This document shows positions 21,508-35,818 of a DNA stretch of 64,000 nt, in pieces. The position numbers and the translations under genes were made by a program. Within the stretch, counting starts at the first letter, position 1. Each line of letters opens with the position of its first letter. This DNA is from Hyperoodon ampullatus (taxonomy: Eukaryota > Chordata > Mammalia > Artiodactyla > Ziphiidae), in contig OX457063.1 in assembly GCA_949752795.1 (NCBI GenBank), forward strand, positions 71,137,783-71,201,782, read 5' to 3'. Under the pieces are notes generated by a model. The model was not told where the DNA came from and ran no database searches. It was given only the letters and a program-made list of their open reading frames with translations.

Positions 21508-23174
21508 TTTTATAAATATTTTCACTTCTTTAATAAAAGTTTTTCACTCACACTCATCTAGAAAGCTACTTTTTCTAATTACCAATTTCAGGTGTACAGC
21601 AAAGTGAATCATACATATACATAATATCCACTCTTTTTTAGATGCTTTTCCCATACAGACCATTACAGAGTATTGAGTACAGTTCCCTGTGCTATATAAT
21701 AGGTCCTTATTAGTTACCTATTTTATATACAGTGTGTTAGATATCCCAATCTCCCAATTTATACCTCCCCCCCTTTTCCCCCTTGGTAACCATAAGTTTG
21801 CTTTCTACATCTGTGACTCTGTTTTGTAAATAAGTTCATTTGTACCTTTTCTCAGATCCCACATATAAGCGCTACCATATGATATCTTTTTCTTTCTGAC
21901 TTCACTCAGGATGACAATCTCTAGGTCCATCCATGTTGCTACAAATGGCAGTATTTTCTTTTTTATGGCTGAGTAATATTCCATTGTATGTATGTACCAC
22001 CTCTTTATCCATTCCTCTGCTGATGGACATTTAGATTGCTTCCATGTCCTGGCTATTGTAAATAGTGCCGCAATGAACATTGGGGTGCATGTATCTTTTC
22101 AAATTATGGTTTTCTCCAGATATATGCCCAGGAGTGGGATTGCTGGATCCTATGGTAGCTCTGTTTTTAGTTTTTTAAGGAACCTCCATCTATTCTCCAC
22201 AGCAGGTACCAATTTACATTCTCACCAACAGCATAGGAGGGTTCCCTTTTCTCCACACCCTCTCCAGCATTGTTTGTAGATTTTTTGATGATGGCCATTC
22301 TGACTGGTATGAGGTGATACCTCATTGTAGTTTTGATATGCATTTCTCTCATCATTAGTGATGTTGGGCATCTTTTCATGTGCTTTTTGGCCATCTGTAT
22401 GTCTTCTCTGGAGAAATGTCTATTTAGATCTTCTGCCCGTTTTTTGATTGGGTTGTTTGTTTTTTTTGATGTTGAGCTGCATGAGCTGTTTGTATATTTT
22501 GGAGATTAATCCCTTGTGGATATCTTTGTTTGCAAATATTTTCTCCCATTCTGAGGGTTGTCTTTTCATTTTGTTTATGGTTTCCTTTGCTGTGCAAAAG
22601 CTAAAAGTTTAATCGGGTCCCATTTGTTTGTTTTTATTTTCATTATTCCAGGAGGTAGATCAAAAAAGATCTTGCTATGATTTATGTCAGAGAGTGTTCT
22701 GCCTATATTTTCCTCTAAGACTTTTATAGTATCCGGCCTTACATTTAGGCCTTTAATCCATTTTATTTTTGTGTGTGATGTTAGGGAGTGTTCTAATTTC
22801 ATTCTTTTACACATAGCTGTCCCATTTTCCCAGCACCACTTATTGAAGAGACTGTCTTTTCTCCATTGTATATTCTTGCCTCCTTCCTCATAGATTAGGT
22901 GACCATAGGTGCGTGGGTTTATCTCTGGACTTTCTGTCCTGTTCCATTGATCTATATTTCTGTATATGTGCCAGTACCATACTCTTTTGATGACTGAGCT
23001 TTGTAGTATATTCTGAAGTCAGGGAGCCTTATTCCTCCAGCTCCATCTTTCTTTCTCAAGATTGCTGGCTCTTCGGGGTCTGTGTTTCCAATTTTTTTGT
23101 TCAAATTCTGTGAAAAATGCCATTAGTAATTTGATAGGGATTGCATTGAATCTGTAGATGGGGTAATATAGTCA
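21508..23174 (-). mobile_element. 5'-truncated L1 with a non-L1 3' tail
   Basis: Bounded by an exact 19-bp TSD. From 21584 rightwards it is L1: 3' UTR (TTTCAGGTGTACAGCAAAGT), then ORF2 C-terminal coding with several frame breaks (for example 22575-22814 on the minus strand, [20 protein letters not shown]). The 76 bp between the tail and the L1 (21508-21583) are not L1. In element sense they carry an ATTAAA signal (21529-21534 on the + strand as TTTAAT) about 18 nt before the A tail. The usual last 40 nt or so of L1 are missing. Confidence 0.9.
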
Positions 23175-23193
23175 CAAAATATCTATTATCTTT
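23175..23193. repeat. Target-site duplication, right copy
   Basis: CAAAATATCTATTATCTTT, identical to 21489-21507. Confidence 0.9.
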
Positions 23194-24500
23194 AGAAATT
23201 TAAAAATTGGCTTCATCATAACTATACAAGCATATGTTCCTAATACATATTCAATTGCTCAAAATAAGAATTATTCCTTTATGAATTATATGTTCCATAC
23301 TGTTAACTTCCCACCTAATGGGGATTAGGTTTGAGAATCAAAACTAATTTAATATTGGTTGTAATTAAAGCATTTCAACAGCAATAATACATGCATTCCA
23401 AAAATATTTATTATGTTTGTTGAATCTGCCATTTTTATAGGTCGTAACAGTAGAATATCTGACAATTCAGTCTAATACTTTTTGGTGCATTTGCCAAGAT
23501 ATCTATGACTTTATCCACTCTATAACTATAAACATCACTTGTGATTAACTAGAAACTAATTAAAGAAAAAAATGCAATTTGTTCCTAGCTGAATCATTTT
23601 TACAGGCTGTTTTTCTGTGCCTTATCTTTGCACTGTTTGTGAAATCTCCACTTACTCATCAGCCAGGTAAATATCTCTCTATAGAATTTTTCAGTTTACA
23701 TCTATTCAACATTAATTGAATACTGTAGTGCAAAGGTTCATGTGTAAGAACACTGAATATACTACTTTCTAGGTGTAACTTTAGTCACTAGTCCTGTGCC
23801 TCTGGTGTTTTTGGGTTTTTTTGTTTTCAGTGGGAGGGTGTCATTGCTGTTGTTTTCAAATATGCAGTATTCCCATGTTAGCACTAATATCACAGGGATT
23901 TATTTATATTCAGTACATAAAATATGAGAGTGTTTTTTAAACTGGAACACTGTTTGCATATGAGTTATTATAATCTAGTTCTACTGAAGATCCCCAATAA
24001 AATATCTAATAAACATTCATTTCTTTACTGAAAAGTTTGTTGGATCTGACTTTACCTTTAGAAGAAGGGAGGTTTTCTATTCTTGTAGTAGAGTATTTCT
24101 CCCACAGTAATCAATGGACCCAGCTGATGAGTAAACATTGATAACTCTTTCTAAAAGAAGGTATGACCAGGGCCTATATAACAAGACAGACATGAGTAAA
24201 GTGGGCTTTTGGAAATTCTCTGAGGCCACCGGGGTGACTCCCGAGAAAGATTCAGGACTCTGAAATGGAACCTAGATGTTTACTTCCATGTTAAAAATTC
24301 AGTTTTATGGTTCCCTGTACTACATCAAGAAACCTAATTAATTGACTTTCTGAAAAAGTGAAAATGAAGTGTGGGAAAATTCCTTTATACAACCTACTGA
24401 TTTTAAAGTAACTATCTTCTGTAATGACTCTTATAGAAATCGTTTGAAAAACTTTTAAAGACAGAAATTATACCTTTCAGGGTTTTTGAAACATATCCAG
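23194..24500. other. Unique AT-rich intron
   Basis: No coding frame of note and no repeat I can name. Confidence 0.5.
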
Positions 24501-24501
24501 A

Positions 24502-24690
24502 AGAGGCAGCACATTGTACTGAAAAAATTCCAGGCTTCGGAATCAAGCAGAGGAGGGTTTAAATACTGACCTCACAGTTTAGGACTCAAGTAGCACTAGG
24601 TCTTCTCTCTGGTACCTGTCAGCTGCAGGAAGGTAATCATACAAGGTTATAATGATGATTGAGGATATAGAGCATCTACAACACCACCTA
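24502..24690 (+). repeat. MIR SINE remnant
   Basis: AGGCAGCACATTGTACTGAA, then GGCTTCGGAATCAAGCAGAG and TTTAAATACTGACCTCAC, ending TATAATGATGATTGAGGATA; MIR order is kept. Confidence 0.6.
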
Positions 24691-24739
24691 GCAAGAATTA
24701 GTAGCAGCACCAGTAGTTACAGGTATTGTAATTATTATA

Positions 24740-24985
24740 GCTACTATTTATTGTTTTCTTACTATGTCAAACATTATGCTAGATGCTTAATAATAATTGT
24801 AGTATTTAAAAATCACAATTCCATTACTTAGGTTTTGTTATTATCCCCAATTAAATATGGAACCTATATGGAGAAAGTTCATGTGATTGACCTAATGGTC
24901 ATAGAGCTAACTAAATATTGGAGTCAGGATTCAATACATTTTAGTCTGACACTAAAGCTCACTTTTTCTTATAACTAGAAGGAGA
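24740..24985 (+). repeat. Ancient interspersed repeat (MIR/L2-era)
   Basis: Pattern ACTATTTATTGTTTTCTTAC, TTATTATCCCCAATTAAATA, GGTCATAGAGCTAACTAAAT, GGAGTCAGGATTCAA resembles a common old mammalian repeat. Similar sequence occurs at 47230-47460 and 60590-60760. Confidence 0.45.
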
Positions 24986-27610
24986 AAATAGATTATATTA
25001 CTATATGTTATTCATTCAAAATGCTTATATTAAATAAGAGATTAAGCTAGAACCTGTGTTATATGCTAACGATGCAAAGTCAATAAGGAAAGACCTTTAC
25101 TCTTAAGCCATTCTACTGAAATGGGGGTGGGGGATGGCAAAAGAGAATCAAACAAACAGATAAGAAATTAAGTAGACATAAACATGTGGTATATAGGCAT
25201 GCTATAAGCTGCTGTTTCAAAAACCCAATAAATTCAAAAATCTATGAGATATATTAAGTTTTGAACTTTCTGGAATATTAATGTACTGCAGTTTTCCACT
25301 TTAAAACCATCCTTAAAGAGATGCAATTCTGCACCTGTTTCCTTGGAAACAGAAGGACAAATTCACCAAGCACTGCTTTCTAATTCAATTTTGCCTAGTC
25401 ATGTATACATAATTTGATGGACACTCTGATAATGAGTTCGGGATGAACTGTTAATGGACAACAGTCATTTACTTAAATCTTTTTCTTTCTTACTACCTGT
25501 CATTAGCCATCAATTTAAAAATGTAAAAAACTACCTTTTCTTATATATGAAGGTACTATCTCTCAGTCTCAAAGTGATATCAGGTGTCCAAAGCTACTTA
25601 TCTAGAGGACAAAGTTATTTCTTTGTAGTAATTCATATGTACTCCTCACTTAATTTCAAATGAAATTGTTAGGATTTAACAATTTACAATTTCCTTGAGT
25701 CTCAGTGTTTTTCAAAGCCTAGATATTTAATATTGCAGTGCATTGATGAATATAAATATTTTCATGTCAATTTCTTTATAACTTTCCTAGTTGTATTGCA
25801 AGATAGAGGCAAACATGGTATTCGGTTTCTATTATCGTGTATTGTCACCAAAATAATCATCAGTATTGATATCAGATAACTGTCTTAATTTCTTATGTTT
25901 GCCTTTTACTCAGGTAATTGAAATATTACTTTACCCAGCCCGTGAATTACATGCAGTTTCCAATGGGAAGTTAAAAGCTGTGCAATTGCTTTGAACTAAA
26001 ACCTTTAATTAAGTAGCTTAATGAAGCATATGCCTTTTAAACTTAGTAAGCAGATCATAATGGAATAAGGAAGTAGAGCTTCTTGCAGCATTAAATTCTT
26101 AAGTAGCCCTTTAGCTTATGTATGTTTAGCAGCTTCTGATCTTGTAAATATAAAAGCTAATTCAAGTATAAGATTGAAAAATGGCTTTCTAAAGTAGTAA
26201 GGCTTCACCCTAAATTTTTGGCCTCAGACAGGCCAGCATTTTGGAAAAATGTGAGCTATGTAGAACACAAGAATAGAGAGGGCAAGAAGGGAGAGAAGAG
26301 GATTGCTGGAGCCAAGTGACTTTTAACTCTTGGGGCTTAATATTTGCATTTGCCTGTTGCTTGGAAGACGTTTTGACATTAGTCTCTGCATTTTGTACTG
26401 CCTGCTTGACCTCAGCACTTTCTTTTCCTCTTGTATTCTTTAACCTTATCAGCTAGTTAAGATCCTTGCACACATTGACACTGTATTCCTTAAATATTGT
26501 TAAAGAACAAATTTAAGTAACTAAAAATAGACATCTATTGAAGCTGCTAGGCTGCAGGGATTAAGGATAAAATCAGTTACTGCCAAATGCAGAGGCTAAA
26601 ACCCTGAGAGTGTTACCCTTTCTGTTGGTAATCAGGAGATCTATTTATAAATTCACCATCTTCTTGACCCTTTAATAGGAAAACCAGTAACAAAGCCTCA
26701 TTTTATACAACTTGGCACAAGTGGGGGCATTCTCTCTGCCCATGATGATATTTCCAAAACTCTTTGGGACCAGTAGCTGATTTTCATCCCAGTGTAACTA
26801 AATATGCACATATACAGGCAGAATACATTACTCTTCATCAGATGTTAACCTTAAAGAATGTTGGGCTGGGTAACCCACCTATGGACAAAATGAGCAAGTA
26901 TCTTACTAGAAAAAAAAATTTTTTTTTTTACTTTACACTGCTGATAAATAAATTAGAATCTATTCTATCACTTAAATATGTATTGGTACAAACAACTGCA
27001 ACAAACTATATTCCAGTTAGGCATATGAATTCTCCTAGGATTCTTGTTTGCTTTTGTTATCCACCAAAATAAGTGAAATTGTTCAGTTTTCTGTATTCTT
27101 TACTGTTTTGTTGAAGGAGGTTAAGATATCACATACTCATAATTTTTAAATCTCACGGGACATTCTAAACCCAGGTTTACATAAGAGAAGTCAGCTTGGG
27201 TTTGTTAATTAAATAGATTTTGCAAATCTGTGTAAAACCATCCTTCTGAGTTATTCATAATTTGGTAAAGAGAAAATAAATATACTTAAATGCATATTCA
27301 CTGAAGCAATTAATTACATGCAAATATTAACATTAAACTCTGGAATTCACTGCAAATGTGCCTATTTCCTTCTTTACAAGGAAAGAGAAACCAAATGAGG
27401 TTGACATATTTAAAATAATGAGTAACATAATGTGCAGTTGAAAGATAAGCATGTGTTGGAGTAATTAAAGCCCAAAAAAGCTAGTTTAAGTTTAGACTCT
27501 TAATTTAGAATGAAGTTTACCTGTTAGTTTTGAAGTTCAAAGGTGGTGGGGGTGGGAGTTTATGACTCTTTTTTAGAATTGGAGTTCTCATTGTTGCTTG
27601 CTGTTACAAT

Positions 27611-27624
27611 CCAGCAGAGGGAGC
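27611..27624 (+). promoter_or_regulatory. CTCF-like core motif
   Basis: CCAGCAGAGGGAGC differs at one position from the usual CTCF core CCASYAGRKGGCRS. Found by eye; chance occurrence is possible. Confidence 0.35.
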
Positions 27625-28867
27625 AAAAGCTAAAGAACAAACCATGCAAGTGGTAAGAACATTACCAATGATACTACCAATGAGTAGAAACATTTAGAAA
27701 AAGACTTGCTGATTTCAAACATCAAAACACAAGTGGGAAAAATACTCCCAAGTTTATGTCATGAAAGATTGTTCTCAGGCAATAAAAGATTATGTGTAAA
27801 CAAAGAAATGTCAAAGCAGACAACAAAGTTAAAACTACATTGGCCCCACACCATATATTCAAAGCTATACCACAACATAAGGAATGAGTCACAAGAATTT
27901 CTCAGAATGCAGAACCACCCGTATGTTCTACTTATGTTGATACAGGTTGGATTCTGTAAGGAGTTTCTATGGATGAAGTTCCTCCATGTTTGTTTGCCTA
28001 GATTTTTCTCAGGATTAATGAATGGCATGATGAAGCAATTGGTGTTGTCAGGTAATATGACACCAGTGACAAGATCAGGATCTTTCCTGAAATTTCATTT
28101 CTTTGCTTAAATAACATTCTTTGGGAATATTATATATTTGCCTCAGTTCCAGGGTGTTCTTACAATGGTTCTGATTTTAAAATCACACAAAATCATCCTA
28201 TATCTGATCATCCTTTGCATCTCAAAAGATGAGATGCATAGTTTGAACTTTCCTGTATGCCAGTATCTTATATTGTGCATTAAGATTTGCTTGTTGAGGA
28301 CTGTCAGAAGACACTAGTGACTATTTTTATGTTTGAAGAAAATATTACAGATTCTCAATGTTAGGCTCATCGACTTCAGAATAACCTGATGTACATCAGG
28401 CTGCCTTCTAGGTGTACATATATTTTTTTTAAAAAATCTGGATATCATAGCACTACTCACAAAAACCTCTCAGAGACTGTCTCTATCCAGATGATATGTC
28501 CTTATCAATTTTTTAAGATGGGTATTGATAGCCCTGTTCCCTGACACTCCATATTTGTATCCAATGTCATGATAGCCAGAAGTCATTTTCATGACCAGGG
28601 CCCAACAGTCTGACAGACACTCAGCATGGAAACCACTTTGCTTCTAGCCTTTTTGACCTGGTTCCTCAGGTCTGATCCTAGGCCCCTTTCATGTTCCATG
28701 TGTCTTTGCCACTGTCTGGATGACCTGTCATTTACCTTTACCTTTATTCAACTAGAACTTAATCCTCCCTTCCTCATTATAGGCCTCCTTTCTGAACAAC
28801 ACTGCCTACCTGTCTGGATGGCAGGACTAGGCAGTTCCCAAACTCACTATAATAACTTTCAATAACT

Positions 28868-29015
28868 TATTTGGGCAAACTACTTAACCTCTTTGTATCT
28901 TAATGTTTTCATGTGTAAAATGGGGGTAATAGGTTGGTTTTGAATTAGTTATTACACATAAGTGCTTGGGACAGTTCATGGCACATACAATTACAACTAT
29001 AAATAATAATTATTA
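28868..29015 (+). repeat. MIR SINE remnant
   Basis: TTGGGCAAACTACTTAACCT, TGTGTAAAATGGGGGTAATA, ACATAAGTGCTTGGGACAGT: the conserved 3' core of MIR. Confidence 0.8.
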
Positions 29016-30767
29016 TTGTGGTGGTTGTGGTGCTTGCCATCCCTGTCTCATTCTGACAGCTTTCCTAAAACCACTGACTCCTAATTATTTCTAGTCTCCT
29101 AGAACCCATGTCCAGCCAGCCTCACCAGATTTGACTTGGGTTCCTATACTATATCCTCTTAGCACCTGCTGCATTCTAAGGGACAATTAATATTACATGT
29201 CTGGAAACCATCAAACCAATTTTTAGAAAAGTTAGAACATGTCATGAATAAAACAGGCTCCTTTTCATGAAGTCCCCAAAATGAGTCTACTCTGGAGTTC
29301 TGAAAAAACAGCAGCAGCAGTGACATACTGTTTGAATCTCCTTGAATTCCTCCATTGAGGCAGAGAGAGCATCCAGGTTAGCAAAACCAAACACTGATGG
29401 ACAACTTTAACAGTAAAATTAGGTGACAAGGTATTCTCACCAATCCCAAAATATGACCTGTAAAATTCATGACCATATGATAATACAATCATTGCTGTAA
29501 GAAAAAAGGGAAGCAATGGGGTGTTTGACGGAAATGAGACCAGGATAACACCTGAGTTGCCAATAGATACTCATGAGAAATTGTTTTATGCCAATTTAAT
29601 AATAGTAGTTGAAACTGGGAGAAGTGTTTTCATAAAATCCAATGTGCAAGTCAGTGAAAAGTCCCCTCTCTAAATGTTTGAAGGGTCTGAAAACTCTGCA
29701 GCCTGTGAATTCTTACAACTCAATAGCTGAAGCTCTTTCTCAGGAGAAACTTCAGGGAATAAAGCCCAACTTATGGAGGTAGGGACAACAGTGACAAAGT
29801 CCAGATAAAAATGGGAGAGGTCAGGGTGGGGCAGGGGGGTGGCGGTAGAGACAAGGTAGCATAGTAGAAGGACTTGAGCTTGCCTCCTCTCACACAAACA
29901 CCAAAATCACAAATAACTGCTAAACAACCATTGGACTTGAAAAAAGACTGGAATGTACCAAAAAAGATAGATCTAAAAGACAAAGAAGAAGCCACATGAG
30001 ACGGTAGGAGGGGGCCCATGTGCAGAACAATCAAATCCCATACCCACTGGGTGGGTGACCCACAAACTGGAAAATAATTACATCACAGAGGTTGTCCCAC
30101 AGGAGTGAGAGTTCTGAACCCATCAGGCTCCCCAGTCTGGGGGTCTAACAGTGGGAGGAGGAGCCCCCCAGAGCATTGGGCTTTGAAATCCAGTGGGACT
30201 TGATCACAGAAACTCCACCCTTGGAGGGTACACACGAGGACTCATGGAAAAAGCAGGGACTCCATAGGAGCCTGGGCCAGACCTACCTGCTAGTCTTGGT
30301 CTCCTGGAAAGCAGGGGGGTGGCTATGGCTCACTGTGGAAAAGAGGACACTGGTGGCAGAGGTACAGGGGAGTACTCATTGGCATGAACTCTCCAGGAGG
30401 CTGCCATTTTGTCACCAAGTCCTGGCCCCACCCAACAGCCTGTAGGCTTCAGTGCTGAGATGCCTCAGGCCAAACAACCAACAGGGTGGGAACACAGCTC
30501 CACCCATCAGCAGACACGGCTGCCTAAAACCTTCCTGAACCCACAGCTGTCCATTAAACACACCCCTTGACACAGCCTGCCCACCAGAGGGACAAGACCC
30601 AGCTCCACCAACCAGTAGGCAGGCACCAGTCCCTCCTACCAGGAAGCCTGCACAAGCCTCTTAGACCAGCATCACCCACCAGGGAACAGACACTAGAAGC
30701 AAGAGGAAATACAATCCTGCAGCCTGTGAAACTGAGACTAGAAACAGAGGAAGTCAGACACAACGAG

Positions 30768-31656
30768 ATGGAAAAGGAATATGCACCAGACAAATGGAAA
30801 AGATAAAACCCTGAAAGAACAACTGACTGAAGTGGAGATAGGCAATCTACCTGAAAAATATTTCAGAGTAATGATGGTAAAGATGATCCAAGATCTTGGA
30901 AAAAGAATGGAGGCACAAACCGAGAAGATACAAAACACAGTTTAACAAAGAGATAAAGAACAAACAGAGTTGAACAATACAATAACTGAAATGAAAAATA
31001 CACTAGAAAGAATCAGTAGCAGAATAACTGAGGCATAATAACTGATAAGTGACCTGGAAGATAGAAATGGTGGAAATCACTGCTATAGAACAAAACAAAG
31101 AGAAAAGAATGCAAAGAAAAGAGGACAGTCTCAGAGACCTCTGGGACAACATTAAACACACCAACATTTGCATTATAAGAGTCCCAGGATGAGAAGAGAC
31201 ATAGAAAGGGCCCCGACAATATATTTGAAGAGATTATAGCCAAAAACCTCCCTAACATGGAAAAGGAAACACTCACTCAACTCCAGGAAGTGCAGAGTTC
31301 CATACAGGATAAACCCAAGGAGGAACATGCCAAGACACATATTAATCAAACTTACAAAAATTAAAGACAAAGAAAAAATATTAAAAGCAACAAAGGAAAA
31401 GCAACAAGTAACATGCAAGGGAATCCCTATAAGGTTATCAGCTGATTTTTCAGCATAAACTCTACAGGCCAGAAGGGAGTGTCACAATATATTTAAAGTG
31501 ATGAAAGAAAAAAACCTACAACTAAGAATATTCTACCCAACAAGGCTTTCATTCAGATCTGACAGAGAAAACAAAAGCTTTACAGACAAGCAAAAAATAA
31601 GAGAATTCAGCACCGCCAAACCAGCTTTACAACAAATGCTAAAGGAGCTTCTATAG
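30768..31656 (+). pseudogene. L1 ORF1 remnant
   Basis: Broken ORF1 frame, homologous throughout to the intact one at 8455-9369. It begins near ATGGAAAAGGAATATGCACC and ends GCTAAAGGAGCTTCTATAG. In-frame stops, for example in CAGTTTAACAAAG and GAGGCATAATAAC, disrupt the coiled-coil part. Confidence 0.85.
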
Positions 31657-32068
31657 GTGACAAAGAAAAAGCCACAACTCTAAACAAGAAAATTAGGAAT
31701 GGGAAAGCTCACTGGTAAAGGCAAACATTTAGTAAACATAGGAAACCATCAACACACAAATGATGTCAAAACCAGCAATCGTGAGAACAGGAGAATACAA
31801 ATGCAGGATATTGGAAACACATTTGAAATTAAGAGAACAGCAACTTAAAACAATCTTGTGTGTACATATATATATATATATGTATATATATAGACTGCTA
31901 TATCAAAACCTCATGTAACTGCAAACCAAAAATCTATGATAGATATATACACAAAGAAGAAAAAGGAATACAAACACAACACTAAAAGTCATCAAATCAC
32001 AAGAGAAGATAATAAAAGAGGAAGGGAAGAAAAAGACCTACCAAAAGAAATATAAAACAATTAACAAA

Positions 32069-35000
32069 ATGGCAAGAAGAACATACATATTGATAATTAC
32101 ATTAAATGTAAATGGATTAAATGCTCCAACCAAAAGATGCACACTGGCTGAACGGATACAAAAACAAGACCCGTATATAAGCTGTCTACAAAAGACCCAC
32201 TTCAGAGCTAGGGACACATACAGACTGAAAGTGACAGGATGCAAAAAGGTATTCCATGCAAATGGAAATTAAAAAAAAAAAAAACTGGAGTAAGCAACAC
32301 TCATATCAGACAAAACAGACTTTAAAATAAAGACTGTTAGAAGAGACAAAGAAGGATACTACACAATGACTGAGGGATCAATCCAAGAAGATATAACAAT
32401 TCTAAATATTTATGCACCCAACATAGGAACACCTCAATACATAAGGCAAATGCTAACAGCCATAAAAGGGGAAATCAACAGTAACACAAGAATACTGGGG
32501 GACTTTAACACCCCACTTACACCAATGGACAGATCATCCAGACAGAAAATAAACAAGGAAACACAAGCTTTAAATGACACACACAACAACAGACCAGATG
32601 GGCTTGATATTTATAGGACATTCCACCCCAAAGTGGCAGAATACAATTCTTCTCAACTGCACACAGAACATTCTCCAGGTTAGAGAACATGCTGGGCAAC
32701 AAAGAAAACCATAGTAAATTAAATAAAATTGAAATCATATAAAGCATCTTTTCCAACCACAACACTATGAGATTAGAAATTGCACACAAGAAAAAAAATG
32801 TAAAAAACACAAACATGTGCAGCTAAATAATATGCTACTAAGCAACCAATGGATTGCTGAAGAAATTAAAAAGTACCTAGAGACAAATGACAATGAAAAG
32901 ACTATGATCCAAAACCTATGGGATGCAGCAAATGCAGTTCTAAGAGGGACGTTTATAGCAGTTGATTCTTACCTCAGGAAACATGAAAAACTACAAATAA
33001 ACAACCTAACCTTACACATAAAGCAACTAGAAAGAAGAGTGAACAAAACCCAAACTTAGTGGAAGGAAAGAAATCAGAAAAATCAGAGCAGAAATAAGTG
33101 AAATTGAGATGAAGAAAACAATAGCAAAGATCAATGAAACTAAAACCTGGTTCTTTGAAAAGATAAAATTGATAAACTTTTAGCCAGACTCATCAAGAAA
33201 AAAAAGAGGGCCAAATCAGTAAAAATTAGAAATGGAAAAGGAGAAATTACAACAGACACCACAGAAATACACAGGATCATAATAGACTACAAGCAACTAT
33301 ATGCCAATAAAATGGACAACGTAGAAGAAATGGAAAAACCCTTAGAAAGGTGAAACCTTGCAAGACTGAACCAGGAAGAAACAGAAAATATGAACAGACC
33401 AATCACAAGTACTGAAATTGAAGCTGTGATGAAAAAACTCCCAAAAAACGAAGTCCAAGACCAGATGGTTTCACAGGCAAATTCTATCAAACATTTAAAT
33501 AAAAGCTAACATCTATCCTTCTGAAACTATTCCAAAAAAACTGCAGAGGAAGGAACACTCCCAAACTCATTCTTTGAGGCCACCATCACCCTGATACCAA
33601 AATCAGACAAAGATATCACAAAAAAAGAAAATTACAGGCTAGTATCACTGATGAATGTAGATACAAAAAATCCACAACAAAATACTAGCAAACCTAATAC
33701 ATTAAAAGGATCATACACCATGTTCAAGTGGGATTTATCCCAGGTATGCAAGGATTCTTCCATATACACAAATCAATCAATGTGATACACCATATTAACA
33801 AACTGAAGAATAAAAACCATATGATCATCTCAATAGATGCAGAAAAAGCTTTTGACACAATTCAACACCCATTTATGATTTAAAAAACTCTCCAGAAAGT
33901 AAGCATAGAGGGAACACAGGCCATATATGACAAACCCATAGCTATCATCATTCTCAACTGAAAAGCTGAAAGCATTTCCTCTAAGATCAGGAACAAAACA
34001 CGGATGTATAGTCTCGCCACTTTTATTCAACACAGCTTTAGAAGTCCTAACCACGTTAATCAGAGAAGAAAAAGAAATAAAAGGAATCCAAATTGGAAAA
34101 GAAGAAGCAAAACTGTTTCGGTTTGCAGATGACATGATACTATACATAGAAAATCCTAAAGAGCTACCAATAAACTACTAGAGCTCATCAACAAATTCGG
34201 TAAAGTTGCAAGATACAAAATGAATACACAGAAATCTCTTGCATTCCTATATACTAACAACAAAAGATCAGAAAGATAAATTAAGGAAACGATCCCATTT
34301 ACCACTGCATCAAAAAGAAAAAAATACCCAGGAACAAACCTACCTAGGGAGACAAAAGACCTGTACTTGGAAAAGTATAAAATGCTGATGAAAGAAATCA
34401 AAGATGACACCAAGGGATGTAAAGATATACCATGTTTTTGGATTGGAAGAATCAATATTGTCAAAATAACTACACTACCCAAGGCAATTTACAGATTAAG
34501 TGAATTCCTATCAAATTACCAATGGCATTTTTCACAGAACTAGAACTTAAATTTTTTAAATTTGTATGTTAACACAAAAGACCATGAATAGCCAAAGCAA
34601 TTCTGAGAGAGAAAAATGCAGCTGGAGGAATCAGACGCCCTGACTTCAGACTATACTACAAAGCTACAGTCATCAAAAGTGTGGTACTGGCATAAAAACA
34701 GAAATATAGATAAATGGAACAAGATAGAAAGCCCAGAAATAAACCCACACACTTATGGTCAATTAATCTACGACAAAGGAAGCAAGAATATACAATGAAG
34801 AAAAAAGAGTCTCTCCAACAAGTGGTGCTGGGAAAACTGGCCAATTACATATAAATGAATGAAGCATTCCCTAACACCATACACAAAAATAAACCCAAAG
34901 CGGATTAAATATCTAAATGTAAGACCAGAGACAATAAAACTCTTAGAGGAAAACATAGGTAGAACACTCTGACATAAAACTGTAGCAATATCTTTTTAGA

Positions 35001-35818
35001 TTCACCTTCTAGAGCAATGAAAAAAAAAAAAAAACAAATGGGACCTAATTAAACTTAAAAGCTTTGCACAGCAAGGAAACCATAAACAAAACAACAACCC
35101 ACAGAATGGAAGAAAATATTTGCAAACAATGCAACGGAAAGGGATTAGTCTCCACAATATACAAGAAGCTCATGCAGCTCAATCTCAAACAAACAACCCA
35201 ATCAAAAAATGGGCAGAAGCTCTAAATAGCCATTACTCCAAAGAAGGCATACAGATGGCCAATAAGGACATGAAAAGATGCTCAATGTCACTAATTATGA
35301 GAGAAATGCAAATCAAAACTACAGTGACGTTTCACCTCACACTGGTCAGAATGTACATCATCAAAAAGTCTACAAGCAATAAATACTGGAGAGGGTGTAG
35401 AGACAAAGGGAACTCTCCTACACTGTTAGTGGGGATGTTAATTGGTATAACCACTATGGAGAACAGTATGAAGGTTTCTTTAAAAACTAAAAATAGAACA
35501 ACCATATGTCCAGCAATCCCACTCCTGGGCACATATCTGGAGAAAACCATAATTCAAAAACAAACATGCACCCCAATGCTCATTGCAGCACTATTTACAA
35601 TAGCTAAGACATGGAAGCAACCTGAATGTCCATCAACAGAGGAATGAATAAAAAAAGACGTGGTATATATTGATATATACAGGGAAATATTACTCAGCCA
35701 TAAGAAAGAATGAAATAATGCCATTTGCAGCAACATGGACGGACACAGAGATTACCATACTAAGTGAAGTAAGTCAGACAGAGAAAGACAAATGTCATAT
35801 GATATCACTTATATGTGG
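32069..35818 (+). pseudogene. L1 ORF2 remnant (endonuclease/RT), multiply broken
   Basis: Starts ATGGCAAGAAGAACATACAT (32069-32272: ITLNVNGLNAPTKRCTLAER). An A-run frameshift occurs at about 32270, then APNIGTPQYIRQMLTAIKGE and GDFNTPLTPMDRSSR. Later fragments include the RT-finger region, a degraded RT core near 34126 with GCAGATGACATGATACTATA (the ADDMILY core), and 35120-35647 with the C-terminal region. It keeps the Tyr codon that is a stop in the copy at 8028-8030. Confidence 0.9.

Larger units (their letters stand above)
24986..29845. other. Largely unique intron
   Basis: Nearly 5 kb with no L1 or CHR SINE, the longest repeat-poor stretch in the window. It contains a CTCF-like motif (27611-27624) and one MIR (28868-29015). 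The 134-codon frame at 27706-28110 begins at a non-ATG codon and has no recognisable domain. Confidence 0.5.

Noticed and set aside
27706..28110. 134-codon frame
   Set aside because: Starts at a non-ATG codon, no recognisable domain, no poly(A) or TSD.
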